Of a DNA stretch of 64,000 nt, positions 9,560-21,339 are shown one piece after another. Where the stretch lies: contig JAODTK010005769.1 in NCBI GenBank assembly GCA_026419785.1, positions 124,001 to 188,000 of the forward strand, given 5' to 3'. Each line of letters starts with the position of its first letter. The stretch's first letter is position 1. The notes under the pieces are model-generated. The model was not told where the DNA came from and ran no database searches. It worked only from the letters and a program-made list of their open reading frames with translations. The stretch comes from Sclerodactyla briareus (taxonomy: Eukaryota > Echinodermata > Holothuroidea > Dendrochirotida > Sclerodactylidae). Position numbers and translations under genes: made by a program.

Positions 9560-12545
9560 CTGACATTTGGGTTAAAAATCCTTTGGTCACTCTCAGGAGT
9601 ACGACTTGACAGGAAAAGGTATAGAGTGGTGGACATGATGGAACGAAGAAAGAAATATCGGACTTCCATACCTTCTACACGAGAAGAGACAGGTGGAAAG
9701 GGCGAAAGGCTAGAAGATGGGGGGAAGGGTTCGAGATACTATACCGGCGTAGAGGAAAAAGAAAAATAGAGTGGGAATCACACGGAGCCCTACTGGAAGC
9801 ACGAAGTGAAGTAGTGATCTCGGTAAACAGAGAAACGGATCGGCTAATAATATGCATGAAGCTTGTAATGCACAAGGTACATGTCAACGTTGTCTTGTGC
9901 TATTGCCCCACAGCAGGGATGTGTAGAAATGAAGAATCAAGGAGAGGCATTTTGGAACTGATGATTAAAGTGATGGTGAAGTCTGAGAACAGAAAGATGA
10001 CCTACAAGAGCGGTGACAACTCCCAAGAGCCAAGACCTGGAGAGAGTGTGGCCAAACAACATGGAGTAGTGGTCTGCAAGACAGATGGAATCGCGAGTTT
10101 TGGGTGAAGCAGAAAGGTATGAGAAAGACCAGGTGGATGGAAAGGATGATGAGAAGGTGAAAAAATCGTTTGTGTAGAGAATGGAGGAGACAAAAAAAAG
10201 GGGGAAAAAACTGGGAACAAATTAGTACGGGCACCAGAGAGATTGCGAGAGATACCCTGGGTGTGTCCTCAGGCAAGGCAAAGGAGGAACTGGAGACTAG
10301 TGGTGGAACAAAGAAATACAAGAGGCCATCAGAGCTACGGAAGAGAAAAAGACGTTCAGAGATATCAACACAAGTGAGGAAAACATAATTGAGTACGAAG
10401 AAGCCAGTAAACGAGCTAAGAAGATAGTGGCAATAGCAAAGAAACAATGCTTACAAGAGCTCTATACAGCTAGGACTCACAGGATGGACAGTTGATAGCC
10501 ATACGAATGGCAAAACAAAAACAGTAAGCTGATGTCTACCAAGTGCTGTCAGATGACGGAAGAGTGAAAAGCTAGGTGGAGAAATTACTTCAACACAACT
10601 AACGAGTAGAGAACCCGAGAGTGATAAGGACCGTCCCAATAAAAGAAGAAGGGGAAGTTGATAAGATCACCGCGGAGGAGGTCATGCAGCACTGCGAAAA
10701 ATGAAGAGCGATAAGGCGGTTGTGTCAGATGATATACCATCGGAGGAGAGTGGAGTTCCTGACACACCCACTCAACAAATCTTCAAAACAAAGTTATCCC
10801 AATGATTGGAGAAGGAGTATGTTCGATCTCAATTTATAAAAACAAGGAAAACATCCAAGACTGCGGGAACTGGAGGTATAAGACGATGTCACAACTATGA
10901 AGGGGGAATTTGGAGCGAGTTGATCGAAACAAGATTGGGGAGGTATGTCAGAATCTCGCAAGAACACTTCGCCTTCATGCCGGGGCGGAGCACTCACTGA
11001 TGCAATTCTTGAATTGCGGGAACTAATGGAGAAGTAGAGAGAAGGCCAACGCCAATTGGACTGTATATTCATAGACCTCGAGATGGCCTATGATAGAGTG
11101 CCCCGAAGTGAAGTCTGGAATTGCGGGGGAGAAAGGAGTGTGTGAAAAGTATATCCCTCTGATCAAGGATATGTATGAGGGAAGACGACCAGGTGATGTT
11201 CTTGCAGGGACCACAGAGGTGTTTGCCGATACGGTAGGAGTTCACCGGGGTTCAGCACCAAATCCACTGCTATTTGCTATTATCATGGAATGACTGACTG
11301 ATGGAGTCCGGAGGGAATCACCGTGGGAGATGATGTTTGCAGTCGATGTGGTCTTGTGCACAGAATCAAGAGAAGAGGCAGAGCAGAGTCTGGAGCCGTG
11401 GAGAGGAAGCCTGGAGCAAAGAGGCACGAGAGTCAGCAGAAGAAGACAGAGTATCTGCGTAAGGTGGAGGAGCAGGGGAAGTGGAGATGCAGTGAGAAAC
11501 TGCCCCAAAATGTGCACAGTTCCAGTATCTGGACTCAACAGTCAGTCAGGAATCCTTAGAAATGACAATTCCGACTCGATTGTCTCTTTTGACAATTTGT
11601 GAATGGAACGTTTAACAGGTTAAGCCTTGCGTAGTCGTTTGCTTTATTGTAGATCACTCTCTCGCACCTCATTACGTCAGAGTTGATTGAGTAATACGTA
11701 AACGCACGTCATGCTGGTGTGGACAACACAATATTCAAGTCGAATAAATATTTACAAGAAATGGGGAAGAAATCTTAATCATATAATATTGCATTAATTA
11801 GTTAATGCATTCGCAGTGTATATAAGCTAAGAACGGTGTAAATAACTAACGGGGTAGCCAGATTAACCTACACTTCATTTATAACCTATTACACTGTGCT
11901 TTATGTTAGTACGTATCATACTGACTGCGCTACAGTACGGAATTTGATCCTCAACTGAATGAAACTACTGATGAAAGTCTATTTTAAAATCCTTCTCGTT
12001 GTGCTCGAATAATTTGAAAACGGTGTGGTGAACTGCTTTTGTGACTCGGCTTTTTCGTAGATATGATAATCACTTCATGAATATGCAGTTCTACGATTCC
12101 GGGCATTGTCCAAATTCCCTCCCAGTAACACGGTACACAACGACGATATGCACTGTGGGTAATATTTACAGATGGCGGCGCCCATGGTTACGGCAATTGG
12201 TAGCAGGGACAATATGCTTGTTAGAAGTGAGGAATATCCCTGAACAGTCCAGATGATGGTGAGTCCCAGAAGAAGTGAAAAGAGAATTCAAGGGGGATGG
12301 AACAGCTAGAGAAGAGTGACAGGAGTAGTCCACGATGATGAGGACCCACCAAGAGTGAAAAGAAATTTGTATAAGACCATAGTCAAACCATGGTCAGGCA
12401 ATCATGATGAATGGAATGGAGCAGTGCCCATAACAAAGAGGCAAGAGCAACAATTGGAGGTGGCACAGATGCAATGTTGAGGTTCTCACTGGGTCACAAA
12501 GAAAGATAAGATGCGGAATGAGTCCGTCAGGTAGAAACTACCCTA
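9560..12545 (+). mobile_element. Non-LTR retrotransposon (RTE-like), endonuclease and reverse transcriptase, interrupted
   Basis: Plus-strand pieces read in order in shifting frames. There is an endonuclease part (EVVRVNRETDRLIICMKLVM at about 9810-9870; VNVV-CYCPTAG at 9882-9915), a basic linker (YEEASKRAKKIVAIAKKQC near 10396-10450), and reverse transcriptase blocks (FMPGRST at 10975, FIDLEMAYDRVPRSEVW at 11070-11120, KYIPLIKDMYEG near 11145, VGVHRGSA near 11240, ADD-like VDVVLCTESREEA at 11340-11380). The C-terminal block (RVKRNLYKTIVKP, QLEVAQMQ) is at 12350-12480. Many stops and frame shifts make it inactive as read. It lies inside intron 1 of gene A. The clade name is tentative. A foreign segment at 11556-12232 splits the open reading frame. 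Confidence 0.8.
11556..12232. mobile_element. ~680-bp insertion nested in the LINE
   Basis: The LINE reading frame stops at CAGTCAGTCAGGAATCC (ending 11555) and resumes at GAGGAATATCCCTGAACAG (from 12230). AGGAATCC/AGGAATATCC at the two edges may be a target-site duplication of about 8 bases. The insert is AT-rich, has a TATA-like GTGTATATAAGC at 11816-11827 and AATAAATATT at 11742, and encodes nothing recognisable. A solo LTR or a non-autonomous DNA element are both possible. No terminal inverted repeat was found. Confidence 0.5.
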
Positions 12546-13090
12546 CCCCAATCAAGAAATAACTCTGTTCATACAATACAAGTAGCCCATCAGGAAACAC
12601 CCTGTTCGAAGGTGCGCTTCAAGTGCTCAGAATTTCGGGATAATGAATGGGGGTTCATAGCCCAATAACTGTGTGACTTGGTAAGTGATAACCGAATTCC
12701 ACAAAACACTGTCATCGTATACAATGTGCGGAACATTCGCTATATGCGAAAGGATAGCCTCAACGATAGCCTCAATTTCTGTCATGTTCCGAGTATCGAT
12801 TTGAATCACCTTCATTCACAGATCAGCGACTATCTAGACTAGTATAGATAAACACAACAAACGACAATTTTTTTGTTTTTGTACAGTCGCTGTTCGCAGT
12901 GTAGTAGAAGGGAACGGTAGATACGGGTACGATGCCATACGTATGGGTACGGGTACGTACGAGGCCAAATGTATGGGTTCCGCGTTACTTCCTTCTCCTT
13001 CCTCTCTCTACTTCTCCTCTCTCCTTCAACAATGTTCTAAAAGAAGTAGTAATGTTACTCTCCATATGCCATTCTCTTTCCAATTTTCAG
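12546..13090. other. Gene A intron 1, last part
   Basis: A GGTAC-rich patch (12925-12965, repeats of gggtacg) precedes the polypyrimidine-rich approach to exon 2. The last 60 bases match the same position in gene B (45180-45246). Confidence 0.5.
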
Positions 13091-13194
13091 TTCGAATTAG
13101 TCTGTGAACGGTCACATTTGCCGAACCTTGCCCAGTCATTATACTTCGCAGGCTATCTCGTCGGCAGTCTGATATCCGGGCCATGTGCTGATTT
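13091..13194 (+). CDS. SLC22 gene A, exon 2
   Basis: A 104-bp exon bounded by TTTTCAG and GTGAGT. It encodes FELVCERSHLPNLAQSLYF and continues into YLVGSLISGPCAD. This is the stretch after the first extracellular loop: the LVCE motif and membrane segment 2, ending just before the GRR signature at the start of exon 3. The vertebrate counterpart exon is, as I recall, also 104 bp. It is uninterrupted and almost identical to gene B exon 2 (three base differences noticed), in contrast with the noise elsewhere. The phase (starts at a codon, ends two bases into one) fits exon 3. Confidence 0.9.
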
Positions 13195-13324
13195 GTGAGT
13201 AAATTTGAATTTGTATCCGATAATTTAGGGAGGCGTTGTCGCCTCACAACACATGGACTGTGTCGTTTGTATGACTTCACTACCAAAACCGCCCATATGT
13301 GCAATTTCTGTTGTATTGAAATAT

Positions 13325-13575
13325 CATAGTGACGATGTTATATCCCACCTCGATGCCAATAACAGACTCCTTTATGGTTTACCTAATTCCGTCATTGCGA
13401 AGCTACAACGAATTCAGAACAGCGCCGCTCGACTTGACTTGGGTATATAGTGGCAGAGAGTTTAACGTGGACGGATCTACGAAGGAATGAGCTCTATTGG
13501 CTCCGGATCGTTTTTTAATATTGCTCACATATAAATCCCTCAATGGTCTGGCCCCAGCTCAAGTCCGGAAACACG
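13325..13575 (+). mobile_element. L2/CR1-type LINE, 3' end of the reverse transcriptase ORF
   Basis: Encodes NRLLYGLPNSVIAKLQRIQN, then SAARL, and after a frame change the pieces matching ELYWLPI, LLTYKSLNGLAPAQV (13495-13565). This is the typical C-terminal segment downstream of the reverse transcriptase in L2/CR1/Rex-like elements. It is a short 5'-truncated copy in intron 2 of gene A. Confidence 0.75.
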
Positions 13576-16018
13576 CCAGAAATGAGTGAAAGGTTGACAA
13601 TTTTGTTGTCGATGGGATTGACGCATTACAGACACACATTGAGAAGCCAGGTGGGTATGGCATCAAGAGAATAGGATAATGATGTAGATGGTGTGATGAT
13701 ACGGAAGATGGTGTCCTCTGATACCTCTTTAAAATGGCTTAAAGTCGATAGATCGTACGATGTATCCGTCATCAAACACAGGTGGTTTTCGTTTGATGTT
13801 ATCAAGTTGATGAATCCCAATTTGTCGAATTTCCTCCGTGAAAAAATGTGAGAAGTCATTGGCCAGTTTTTTTCATTATCATCATGAGAGGGAAGAACCT
13901 TATCTGTACCAACTTGTTGACTGGACGAAAGAGCTCCCTTTGATCACAGTCTTCGAGTTCTGGTTCATGGAAGTCAGTGTTCGCTTGTCAATCATCGAAT
14001 AGTACGGTTACTTGGTCCCGATAGATCTGACTGTCTACTGTATTTTTTTACGTCCGGACTTGTGAACCTGACGCTCGCATCGTCGACGATGACGTTTCTC
14101 TGCTCGAATAGCTTCGTCCGTACCAGGAGCGATATTAACGTGAGCGGAAACACTGTTTATTCACCGTCGATGGTGATGGCCTGTATAGATAAATAGTATC
14201 GCCGATGAAGTTTTAATGAAATGGTAGTGACATATTTTCAAATGATCTCGCCAGGAAGGTAGGATTTATGACAATATCAAATCAAGTTCGCAAGAGTTGG
14301 GCAACACCGCCGTCTGTCGAGGTATATGTGGATGGTAAATCCGTGAGAGCTGTGTTTAAATCCGAGATAGTCTGGTCATCTCTGTTAGCGCCAGTTAGCC
14401 AGCTTCTCTGTATCGCTAAAATGTCCGGATGGCGCGATAGCACAAGTCGATTATCGCAGATGACTTACCGCGTCCCCTCATTGATCGGGCATTCCAGATG
14501 GGGCATTCATTTTAATTTTTTTCTCCTTTTTTTTTTAACATGAACTAGGTTTGTGCATTTTGGCAGTAATCGCACTCCTTCCTTTAAGAACTTTTGTAGG
14601 AGAGATCGCTTGTTCACCCGTGATGGGTTATCGTCCAAGTGTTCCACCTCGTAGCCACGCTTTGTTGCATAGCAATACCTAAACTTCAATTCATGCCACT
14701 CCGCGGCAGTGAAAGACCCCGGTACAATTGAGCTAGTAAGACAGTCTGAATGGACAGTATGGCATCCGTTGTGTATGAGCGAAAACCACATCGCGGAATG
14801 GGTACCAGTTATGTGCGAATAGAGAAAGTAACAGTCGCCACAAGGTCGTGACAATAGTCGGACGAAAAACACACCGAAAAATTCGAGATGTAATTCAAGG
14901 AAACCATCACGATTTAGTCCAATAGGAATCCCAGCGCAGACACAAGTTTATCATAAGTGTAAAAACAGAAACGAGCAGTCAATTATGGAGTGAAGAGTGA
15001 AGAGACCCGTATAGAACTTCAAGATCTTCCCACATAAGGGGGGGGGGTTAAACTTAACCTAATGCTGTGCGGGATGCATAACGTGCATCGTTAATTGAAA
15101 CAGGAAATCAGTGAGGATTGAGAATCAGCAGCGTGCTGATTGTTCTTTCATTCACCACAGAGTAGTTTGAATACTGGTAAAAAAATGAACGAAAATGTTT
15201 AGCGCACTGTGAATGGCTCCACATCTCTATCGTACCGTAATCTGTATAGACTTTTTCGCAGTACTTCCTCGGCGAACCAAGGCTCAACCAAAGTTATTTG
15301 GGTCTCTTGATAGTGTAGGACACGCCGCGTTAACTATTCAGTAGCGGCTCTTAGCCGTGTCCATCAGGTACAGGAAAACATTTCAAGTTTTTTGTATATG
15401 TCATCACTAACCAACTGGTCCTTCGCTCCTTCGACTGCACGCCTTCGTGGGTGATGGCTGTATATCTAGTCATCACCGAAGCCTACTATCAGACGGTACA
15501 TTATCTAAAAACGCCCTGGTGGATCGAATCAAACGGGCACATACCCTGGGTGATATCAAATTTTCGAACAGCTTCTGTGCATTTTGAACAGAACATGATT
15601 AGGATTTAGACCGGAAGCTGGTCTATGTTCGATCCTTCCGATGCCTGGGTAATCTGACCGATCAGGGCAGTTATCGAGTGTTACTATGCCAAGAGCATTT
15701 AGCAAGTTAAAAAGGACCAGAAGAATATCAGCAACAAATTCAGAAGGTAAAGGACTGGAAGTCACGAAACACTTCCTAACGTGGTCATCTGGAGGGGGGG
15801 GGGGGCCTCGCGTCACGTCTAATATTTTAGGCCCTTTTTGTGTTAAACGTATAGACCTGTATAAAACCTCTAGATCTCCCACATAAAGAGAGAGAGAGAG
15901 AGGAGGGGGGGGGGACTTTAGATAAACTAATGTGCCGTGCGGGATGATAATCCTCAGAGTGGGGAAACGATACGGAGTGCGTCTTAATTGTAACAGAAAA
16001 ACGTTTCGCCCCCTACAG
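13576..16018. other. Gene A intron 2
   Basis: Non-coding as far as I can see. The part from about 15400 to 15680 (CGACTGCACGCCTTCGTGG; GGAAGCTGGTCTATGTT) corresponds to gene B at about 53850-54090, so it is ancestral intron. G-homopolymer runs lie at 15042-15050, 15793-15804 and 15905-15914, with an AG microsatellite at 15886-15903. The long minus-strand open stretch at 15556-16227 covers this intron and exon 3 and has no family match, so it is treated as chance. Confidence 0.55.
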
Positions 16019-16177
16019 TTTTCGGCCGTCGCAAAGTTTTCGGTGTCCCTGCTTCTCGCGGCTGGTGCAGTCCTGATTTGTGATAACTTTCTCACACCCA
16101 ACATGGCCATGTTATATGGCCCTCGTTTCTGACAGGCGTCCAGGGTTCGCAATCTCCTGATTGTATCGCCTATCTCA
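16019..16177 (+). CDS. SLC22 gene A, exon 3
   Basis: Acceptor CCCTACAG, donor GTAAGT. With the two bases from exon 2 it starts D-F-FGRRK, the conserved loop after membrane segment 2 of major-facilitator transporters. It continues FSVSLLLAAGAVLI, then NMAM, then PRFLTGV-GS, which is membrane segments 3 and 4. A few single-base errors shift the frame (after GCAAAG and near 16085-16110). Gene B has the counterpart at 54416-54570. The two together give the consensus SLLLLA-AVLT-FS-NMAMYMALRFLTG. Confidence 0.8.
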
Positions 16178-16980
16178 GTAAGTTTTCCACATAACTTAGA
16201 AGGAATGATGCATGTGCGGAAGAGCAATTATGGACGGTTGGTTCAACTTATATATAATAAGAGTATAATGTTAGGGTAATTGAGGTAGGGGTGGGTGGTG
16301 GGGTTGTGGACTGGGTTTACTCGCATTGTGATTATTTTTGTTAGGGGTTCACTCGTACAAGCTTTGCTTTTTGGACCTCCACCGCATTATCCATCTAGGT
16401 GTATATATTATATGTATTGTCATTGGAGTAAGCGAAATAAATCAAAATAAATTGACAATTCATATAGGCAATATTATATCGTGGTGACAGTGTATATCCG
16501 TTGGTGATATAGGCCTATTCGAAGTCTGGATCAATTTAATTCAATTCAATTTATTTTTTCACTCCATTGAACACACTTACATTTATATGACAATTGTCAT
16601 GCGCAACCAGATGAAAACCCTGGAAATGAAAGAGGACCAGGACAAGTTTGACAATTGTTCAAGTCTGGTCACCAAAAAACAAAATCAATAGGAAGCAGCC
16701 CAAGGAAGGAAAATGGAGGAGATGAAAATGGTTTTGTTATAGTGAACAGTTCATGCACTCCTTGTGACAATATTCATGGAGGTTTGTTATAAACAACAGG
16801 GGGAACAAAGTCACAATCTGCGGGAGACGTTGGTTAACCAGGCGATACAAAAACACACAGTCCCAATTACATTGTGAAACTTGCGGCAGCTAGACATTAT
16901 TCATGTGTAACGTCCAATTTCATATTTTCTTGTATTGAACTCTCGAAAATTAGTTTGACTAACCTTTCTAATCACTTTAT
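16178..16980. other. Gene A intron 3, first part
   Basis: AT-rich. From about 16545 onward it is probably the 3' non-coding end of the minus-strand LINE that follows. No other feature is supported. Confidence 0.4.
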
Positions 16981-16989
16981 TGCTGATCT

Positions 16990-17650
16990 ATCTCCACATC
17001 ATGGGGACTATTTACCAACAGTGTGAAAAACGATAAAATTAGTTTTATCTGTACACGACATGCGACAAGTTTCGTCATGGACCTCTCTTGGACCCTTGTA
17101 TAAGGCGGATATGGTTATAAAGAAAGGTGGTATCACCAGCGAACATAGTGATTTAATTGGGTTGAAGACGAACCAAGTCGTTCCATCTAAATGATAAAAA
17201 GCAAAGGTGCCAGGGATGGCACCCTGTGAACCACACACAACATTTGGAGGGTAGGGTAGTAGATTGATACTAACAAAGTGAACGATCACGAATAAACTTT
17301 TGACCGTCGTTGTACTCTAACTCTCAGACCATGAATGTATAATTTATGTGATAAAATATTATGAATCGACAATCTCTCAAATGCCATTGACAAATCACGA
17401 AATACTTCAAATGCGTTGATCCTTTTGTCTAAAGCAGACAGGAGTGATATCATGTACAACATTGGCGGGACTTGATATATGTTGCAGTTGTTCACAAAAA
17501 AAACACACTGTATTGGAAAAGAACCTTAGTTTCTTTAAGAACATCGGTTATTCGATTATGAATCACTTTTTGAATTTCAGAAAGATAAAAGGCAATATCG
17601 ATTCAAGATATGGGCAATACCAGGGGATATTGACCTAAAGCTATTTTTTA
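16990..17650 (-). mobile_element. Minus-strand LINE reverse transcriptase fragment
   Basis: Read on the minus strand: SLLSALDKRINAFEVF at 17440-17390, DLSMAFE (family DLSKAFD), HNILSHKLYIHGLR near 17345, then after a frame change VSINLLPYPPNVVCG with QGAIPG (family GVPQGSILGPLLF) near 17220, and MFAGDTTFLY (family MFADDTTFLY) near 17130. The order is right for a CR1/Jockey/Rex-type reverse transcriptase with several indels. It sits antisense in intron 3 of gene A. Confidence 0.8.
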
Positions 17651-18145
17651 AGTGTCAGAAGGGATTTGGTCATGGCCCGGACAAAATTACATGTTCACCA
17701 CAATCTCAGTCAGTATAAGTTAAAACATTGTATTGAGATTATAAGGCTTTGCGATTTGGCATCATTTGATTGGTTATTATTTCATTCGATGTGTTGGTCC
17801 AACATGGATAAACAATTATTAAATATCTCGGTTATACGCTTTTGGATCTTAGTTTTGCCAACAGTTGTCATAATTTCAGTTATAACTGTTTTCCTTCTAT
17901 AATACAATATTGATACCCTCCCCAAGTTTTTTTTCCCCCAACTGTGCCAATATCTGGCTTGATCTTCTCATGGTAGAATTTTTGTTTGCCTACTTTTCAG
18001 CTTTTCGAAGAACAAGAAGATATTTGTAGCAACCTGGTGTTACTAAGCGCCAACTCTTCTTCCGTTTTTTTGCTACTTTCAAGTGGGCATAGTATGTATT
18101 GGAATCTTCCATATACGTTTTTCTAGCTTCACTATTCTTCCTCAG
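17651..18145. other. Gene A intron 3, end
   Basis: No gene seen. The last part (TCTAGCTTCACTATTCTTCC) matches the approach to exon 4 of gene B at 55660-55690. Confidence 0.5.
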
Positions 18146-18309
18146 TTAACGAGTTCGTAGCGACATCAAAGAGGGTCCTGGTGTCTAACGTTCTGTGGGT
18201 TATATTCGCTCTTGGTTTTTCCGCTCTCGCTGGGTGGCGAAGTATACAACAACGCGCATCTCCATCTCGCCATCTCTCTGCCTTTCTTCTTACTCCTCGT
18301 CCCAGCATT
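18146..18309 (+). CDS. SLC22 gene A, exon 4
   Basis: Acceptor TTCCTCAG. It encodes NEFVATSKRVLVSNVLWVIF, then ALGFSALAGW. In SLC22 proteins the E-F/W-V-x-x-x-x-R segment between membrane segments 4 and 5 is followed by segments 5 and 6, which fits. The later part needs frame shifts. The donor reads CATT|gtagta, while gene B has CATT|gtaagt, so one of them carries an error. Length is 164 bp against about 190 in the noisier gene B copy. Confidence 0.75.
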
Positions 18310-18795
18310 GTAGTAATCGTTGATTAAACCTGAGTACGCCCACTCGATCTAACTGCTTACTCGCATATTGTCGTATCTATCTTCAACTCTCACTCGCTCC
18401 CCATACATCCTCGTCACGTACACATCACTTGTTCACTGGTTCAAGCCATTCACCCTTCCCATCGCCCGGACTGAGCTAGGCCAATATTCCTGAATGAGGG
18501 TTGCGGGGTGAGGTATAATCTTGGTCGAAATTTTTAAAGTGTTTTTTGCTTATTAAACATCATGGATGTACAGTAGCCCACGAAGGTAGAACATGGTCCT
18601 AAATCGACGCAAAACACGCATCGCCTACCAGTGTTGGCTTGGTTTTATTCGGAAAGTGGATTTTTCACATTATTTGTATAAAGTCATACCGCATCCAGGA
18701 TCCGAAATCATCACATCATAATCCTCATAACAAAGGGCGGACGTTCTCCGGTATAAATGTAGGCTGAGTATTCATTAATAATATCACCCCGATAG

Positions 18796-18935
18796 CCTCT
18801 TAGTGCCAGATCCCTCGTTGGCTCGGAGTTAAAGGAAGGCTGGACGAAGCAGACAAGGTCTTAAGAAGGATAGAACGGATCAACAGGAGACAACTGGAGA
18901 GGATTTAACAACTGAAGATGGTAGGTCGGGGGGCG
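18796..18935 (+). CDS. SLC22 gene A, exon 5
   Basis: Begins after GATAG with LLVPDP-RWL, the P-x-S/A-PRWL motif that starts the large cytoplasmic loop after membrane segment 6 of SLC22 proteins. It continues as EADKVLRRIERINRRQLE. After a frame change the end matches gene B (TT-WE-RV-RGG). Donor GTAAG at 18936. An indel after the first ten residues breaks the frame here and, at nearly the same place, in gene B. Confidence 0.8.
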
Positions 18936-20010
18936 GTAAGTTTTGGGTCGTAATTGGGACATTAAGTCATTGCCTAAGTATGACAGGAATGGAGTTCTCT
19001 TAAGGTTTGATGTAGTTTGGTATCTTTACATCATCCTGCGCCGTCAATTCTTCACACAAAGGTGGCTGACTACTAACGGCTTAAACAAAAGTACTGACAT
19101 TGACCGATGACTACCAAAACAAGTTTTGGGAATTCGCTCGCGAAATACTTTTTTTCTAATTTATCCTTTTTAAAAAAACATTTTTTCGCGATCAGAATCC
19201 GGGCCTGAATTGATTGTAGTTGTGTCTCCCAAATTGCCATCTCAGCGGAGCAGTACAAGGGGTATTAGCATGGGCGACGTGGTGAACTTTCCATCAGGAG
19301 GGGGGGGGGGACCGTAAGAGAGGTCCGTGATTAAGGGGGGGGGCACACCAACTCTGGGCCGACACCTCGGATGTGAAATTGCACGCGAAATTTGGCAAGG
19401 GAAATAACTGGTGTTTCAGCACCGGCATGCGATAACTGAAAAGGACAAAAAACGGCGAATAAAACTCTTTCCAGGTTATTCCGAGGTCATAGTTGAGGTT
19501 TAATAAAATCAGTGATAGTGACAGTTGGTATGTGTGATACCACATGAAATAAAACAGGAAATCGGGCCCAGTGGCCTGTCCACAGGTTGTTAGAAGGCAC
19601 ATCTGGACACTGTCTCAAGACGAGTGGACGATACTTCTGACACACGAAGCGTGGGAACAGTGTTGACTTAAACCTGAACTCAGATGACAGGGATGCACAA
19701 GGCTGGTTGTAAATCAGCTCCTCGCTTCAAACAGCAGATTGAGCACGATGACAAGACAACGAAAAAAATTACTGCGCGGAAAGAACCGTGAAAAACGAAT
19801 AAGCAGCACATTTGAATGCATATTCCTCTATGGTCTTGTGAATCCTTCCGTGATATCTTGTCAGGTGACCCATAACAAGTCAGGAATGGATTTAGAAGCA
19901 AATGGGTTGATGTCAGTCCATCGAAACACTAGGTAACGGGTTCTGGTCCGTTGATGGTTTGGAACAATGCCTATTCAGTTATTATTTATTCGTGTTTCTG
20001 CTTCAAACAG
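18936..20010. other. Gene A intron 5
   Basis: Homologous to both ends of the 6.5 kb intron 5 of gene B (18936-19020 with 56577-56660; 19470-20010 with about 62690-63093). It lacks the LINEs and the tandem array that lengthen the B intron. G runs lie at 19301-19310 and 19335-19343. No other element is recognised. Confidence 0.6.
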
Positions 20011-20099
20011 GGTACCGAATCTCGGAGCCGTTTGAAAGATCTGCGAGACTTCTCTCACAGCCACGATTTTGTCTTTACTATAATCTGCGGTTTAACTGG
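20011..20099 (+). CDS. SLC22 gene A, exon 6
   Basis: After the acceptor TGCTTCAAACAG. The readable part is RLLSQPRFCLYYNLRFNW, which fits the loop-to-membrane-segment-7 motif of the family (LFRTPRL, then a run of L/Y/F, then FNW). The first half needs a frame change, and gene B shows the same residues less cleanly. The donor reads ataagt after AACTGG where gene B has gtgagt. Confidence 0.65.
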
Positions 20100-20220
20100 A
20101 TAAGTCCACTTTCCTCAATTTTCAACAATCCGGAATGGGGCTGAATTCTGGCCACATAGTTCACTAAACATAGCTGATGTGGTAGTCATGGTGATGTCTA
20201 GTTTGTCTCAACGGGCATAA

Positions 20221-20475
20221 TACACACACACACACACACACACACAAACTAAACACACACACACACACACACCACACACAACAAACACACACACACCACA
20301 CACAAACACACACAAACACATATATACATATCATATAATATATCTATATATATATCTATTATATATATATATATATATATATTATATTATAGTTATAGAT
20401 TATATATAATATAGTGATATTAATAATATATATTTATATTAATTTATATATATTATACATAATTTTTGATATATA
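20221..20475. repeat. CA then TA compound microsatellite in intron 6
   Basis: About 100 bases of CA units (20221-20320) with single-base interruptions, followed by TA-rich units to about 20475. A TA tract is also present at the same place in gene B intron 6 (63417-63517). Confidence 0.95.
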
Positions 20476-20495
20476 TTATGTTTCTTGATTCACAG

Positions 20496-20705
20496 GGCGG
20501 TTCAGAGCCTCGGTACTACGGCCTAACGCTGAGCACGTCATCACTCGGTATCGACTCGTACATCTCTTCGTCGATCTGGCGCTGTCGAAAATAACAGCGG
20601 CCTGATGTGGTTCTTCATGCCAGAGATGCTCCGGGAGAAAAGGCATGCCGTTCTTTCTGGACAATGCTCCTCGCGGGTCAACGCTGTGAAGTACGCCGAT
20701 CCTAC
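20496..20705 (+). CDS. SLC22 gene A, exon 7
   Basis: A 210-bp exon between TTGATTCACAG and GTAAGA. Pieces in shifting frames read SLGIDSYIS, the SG/S-I-W-R region, and MPEM at 20620-20635. With gene B the consensus is SLVYYGLTLSPG, then GIDPYLSF-VSGAIEIPAY, then FMPEIIGR. This is membrane segment 7 (S/T-LVYYGL), segment 8 (E-I/F-PAY) and the second G-R-R/K loop, the most diagnostic SLC22 stretch in the window. Five or more indels prevent one continuous frame. Confidence 0.8.
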
Positions 20706-20894
20706 GTAAGAATTACTTTATCAACTTGCTGGGTAGAATATTTCTGAAAGAAATCATTTTTACCAAATATTATTGAAAATATTGTCCATAGGCCTAACCG
20801 CCTAACGATCGTGAGGGGGGAAACAGGTGAGAAATAGCGGTATCAGGGACTAATAGTAGGTGGAATGCTCCCTGTGAGGAATCTTCTCCGGTGT

Positions 20895-20901
20895 AGATAT
20901 A

Positions 20902-20940
<39 letters not shown>

Positions 20941-21018
20941 ATATATATATATATATTATATATATATAATATAATAATATCTATAGATATATATATATAT
21001 ATATATATAGATATATTA
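20895..21018. repeat. TA microsatellite
   Basis: About 120 bases of TA units with AT/TAA interruptions in intron 7 of gene A, 190 bases after exon 7. Confidence 0.95.
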
Positions 21019-21339
21019 ATAATAGCTCACGTGTGCTCCATTAAAAATAAACAATATAATAGGCAGTATCCACCCAGTCGAGACATGTTAAGAAGCAAAA
21101 ACACCAGTAGAATAGTGTACAATACGTATATTTCGGACACAACCTGGGTCCTCTATTTCAAGCTATTAACGAATGAAATCAAAGTTTTTATAATTTAAAA
21201 CAAGATTCACGACATAGTGCAATGAAACTATGACATGGGCCCCACCACTTTTAAGACACCTTCGTCCGACCATACACTATCTACTGGGGTTTGCTTTTAA
21301 CATGTCACCAAGGGAAAAGAGTACACGTAGCGGAATAAT

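Noticed and set aside
10002-10447. 160-codon minus-strand open frame opposite the LINE
   Set aside because: Antisense shadow of the lysine- and glutamate-rich LINE linker, which gives Phe/Leu/Ser-rich chance frames.
15556-16227. Longest open frame in the window (223 codons, minus strand)
   Set aside because: It overlaps SLC22 exon 3 on the opposite strand and G/C-run sequence, has low-complexity stretches (PPPPP, LSLSL) from the homopolymers and no family resemblance. Chance frame.
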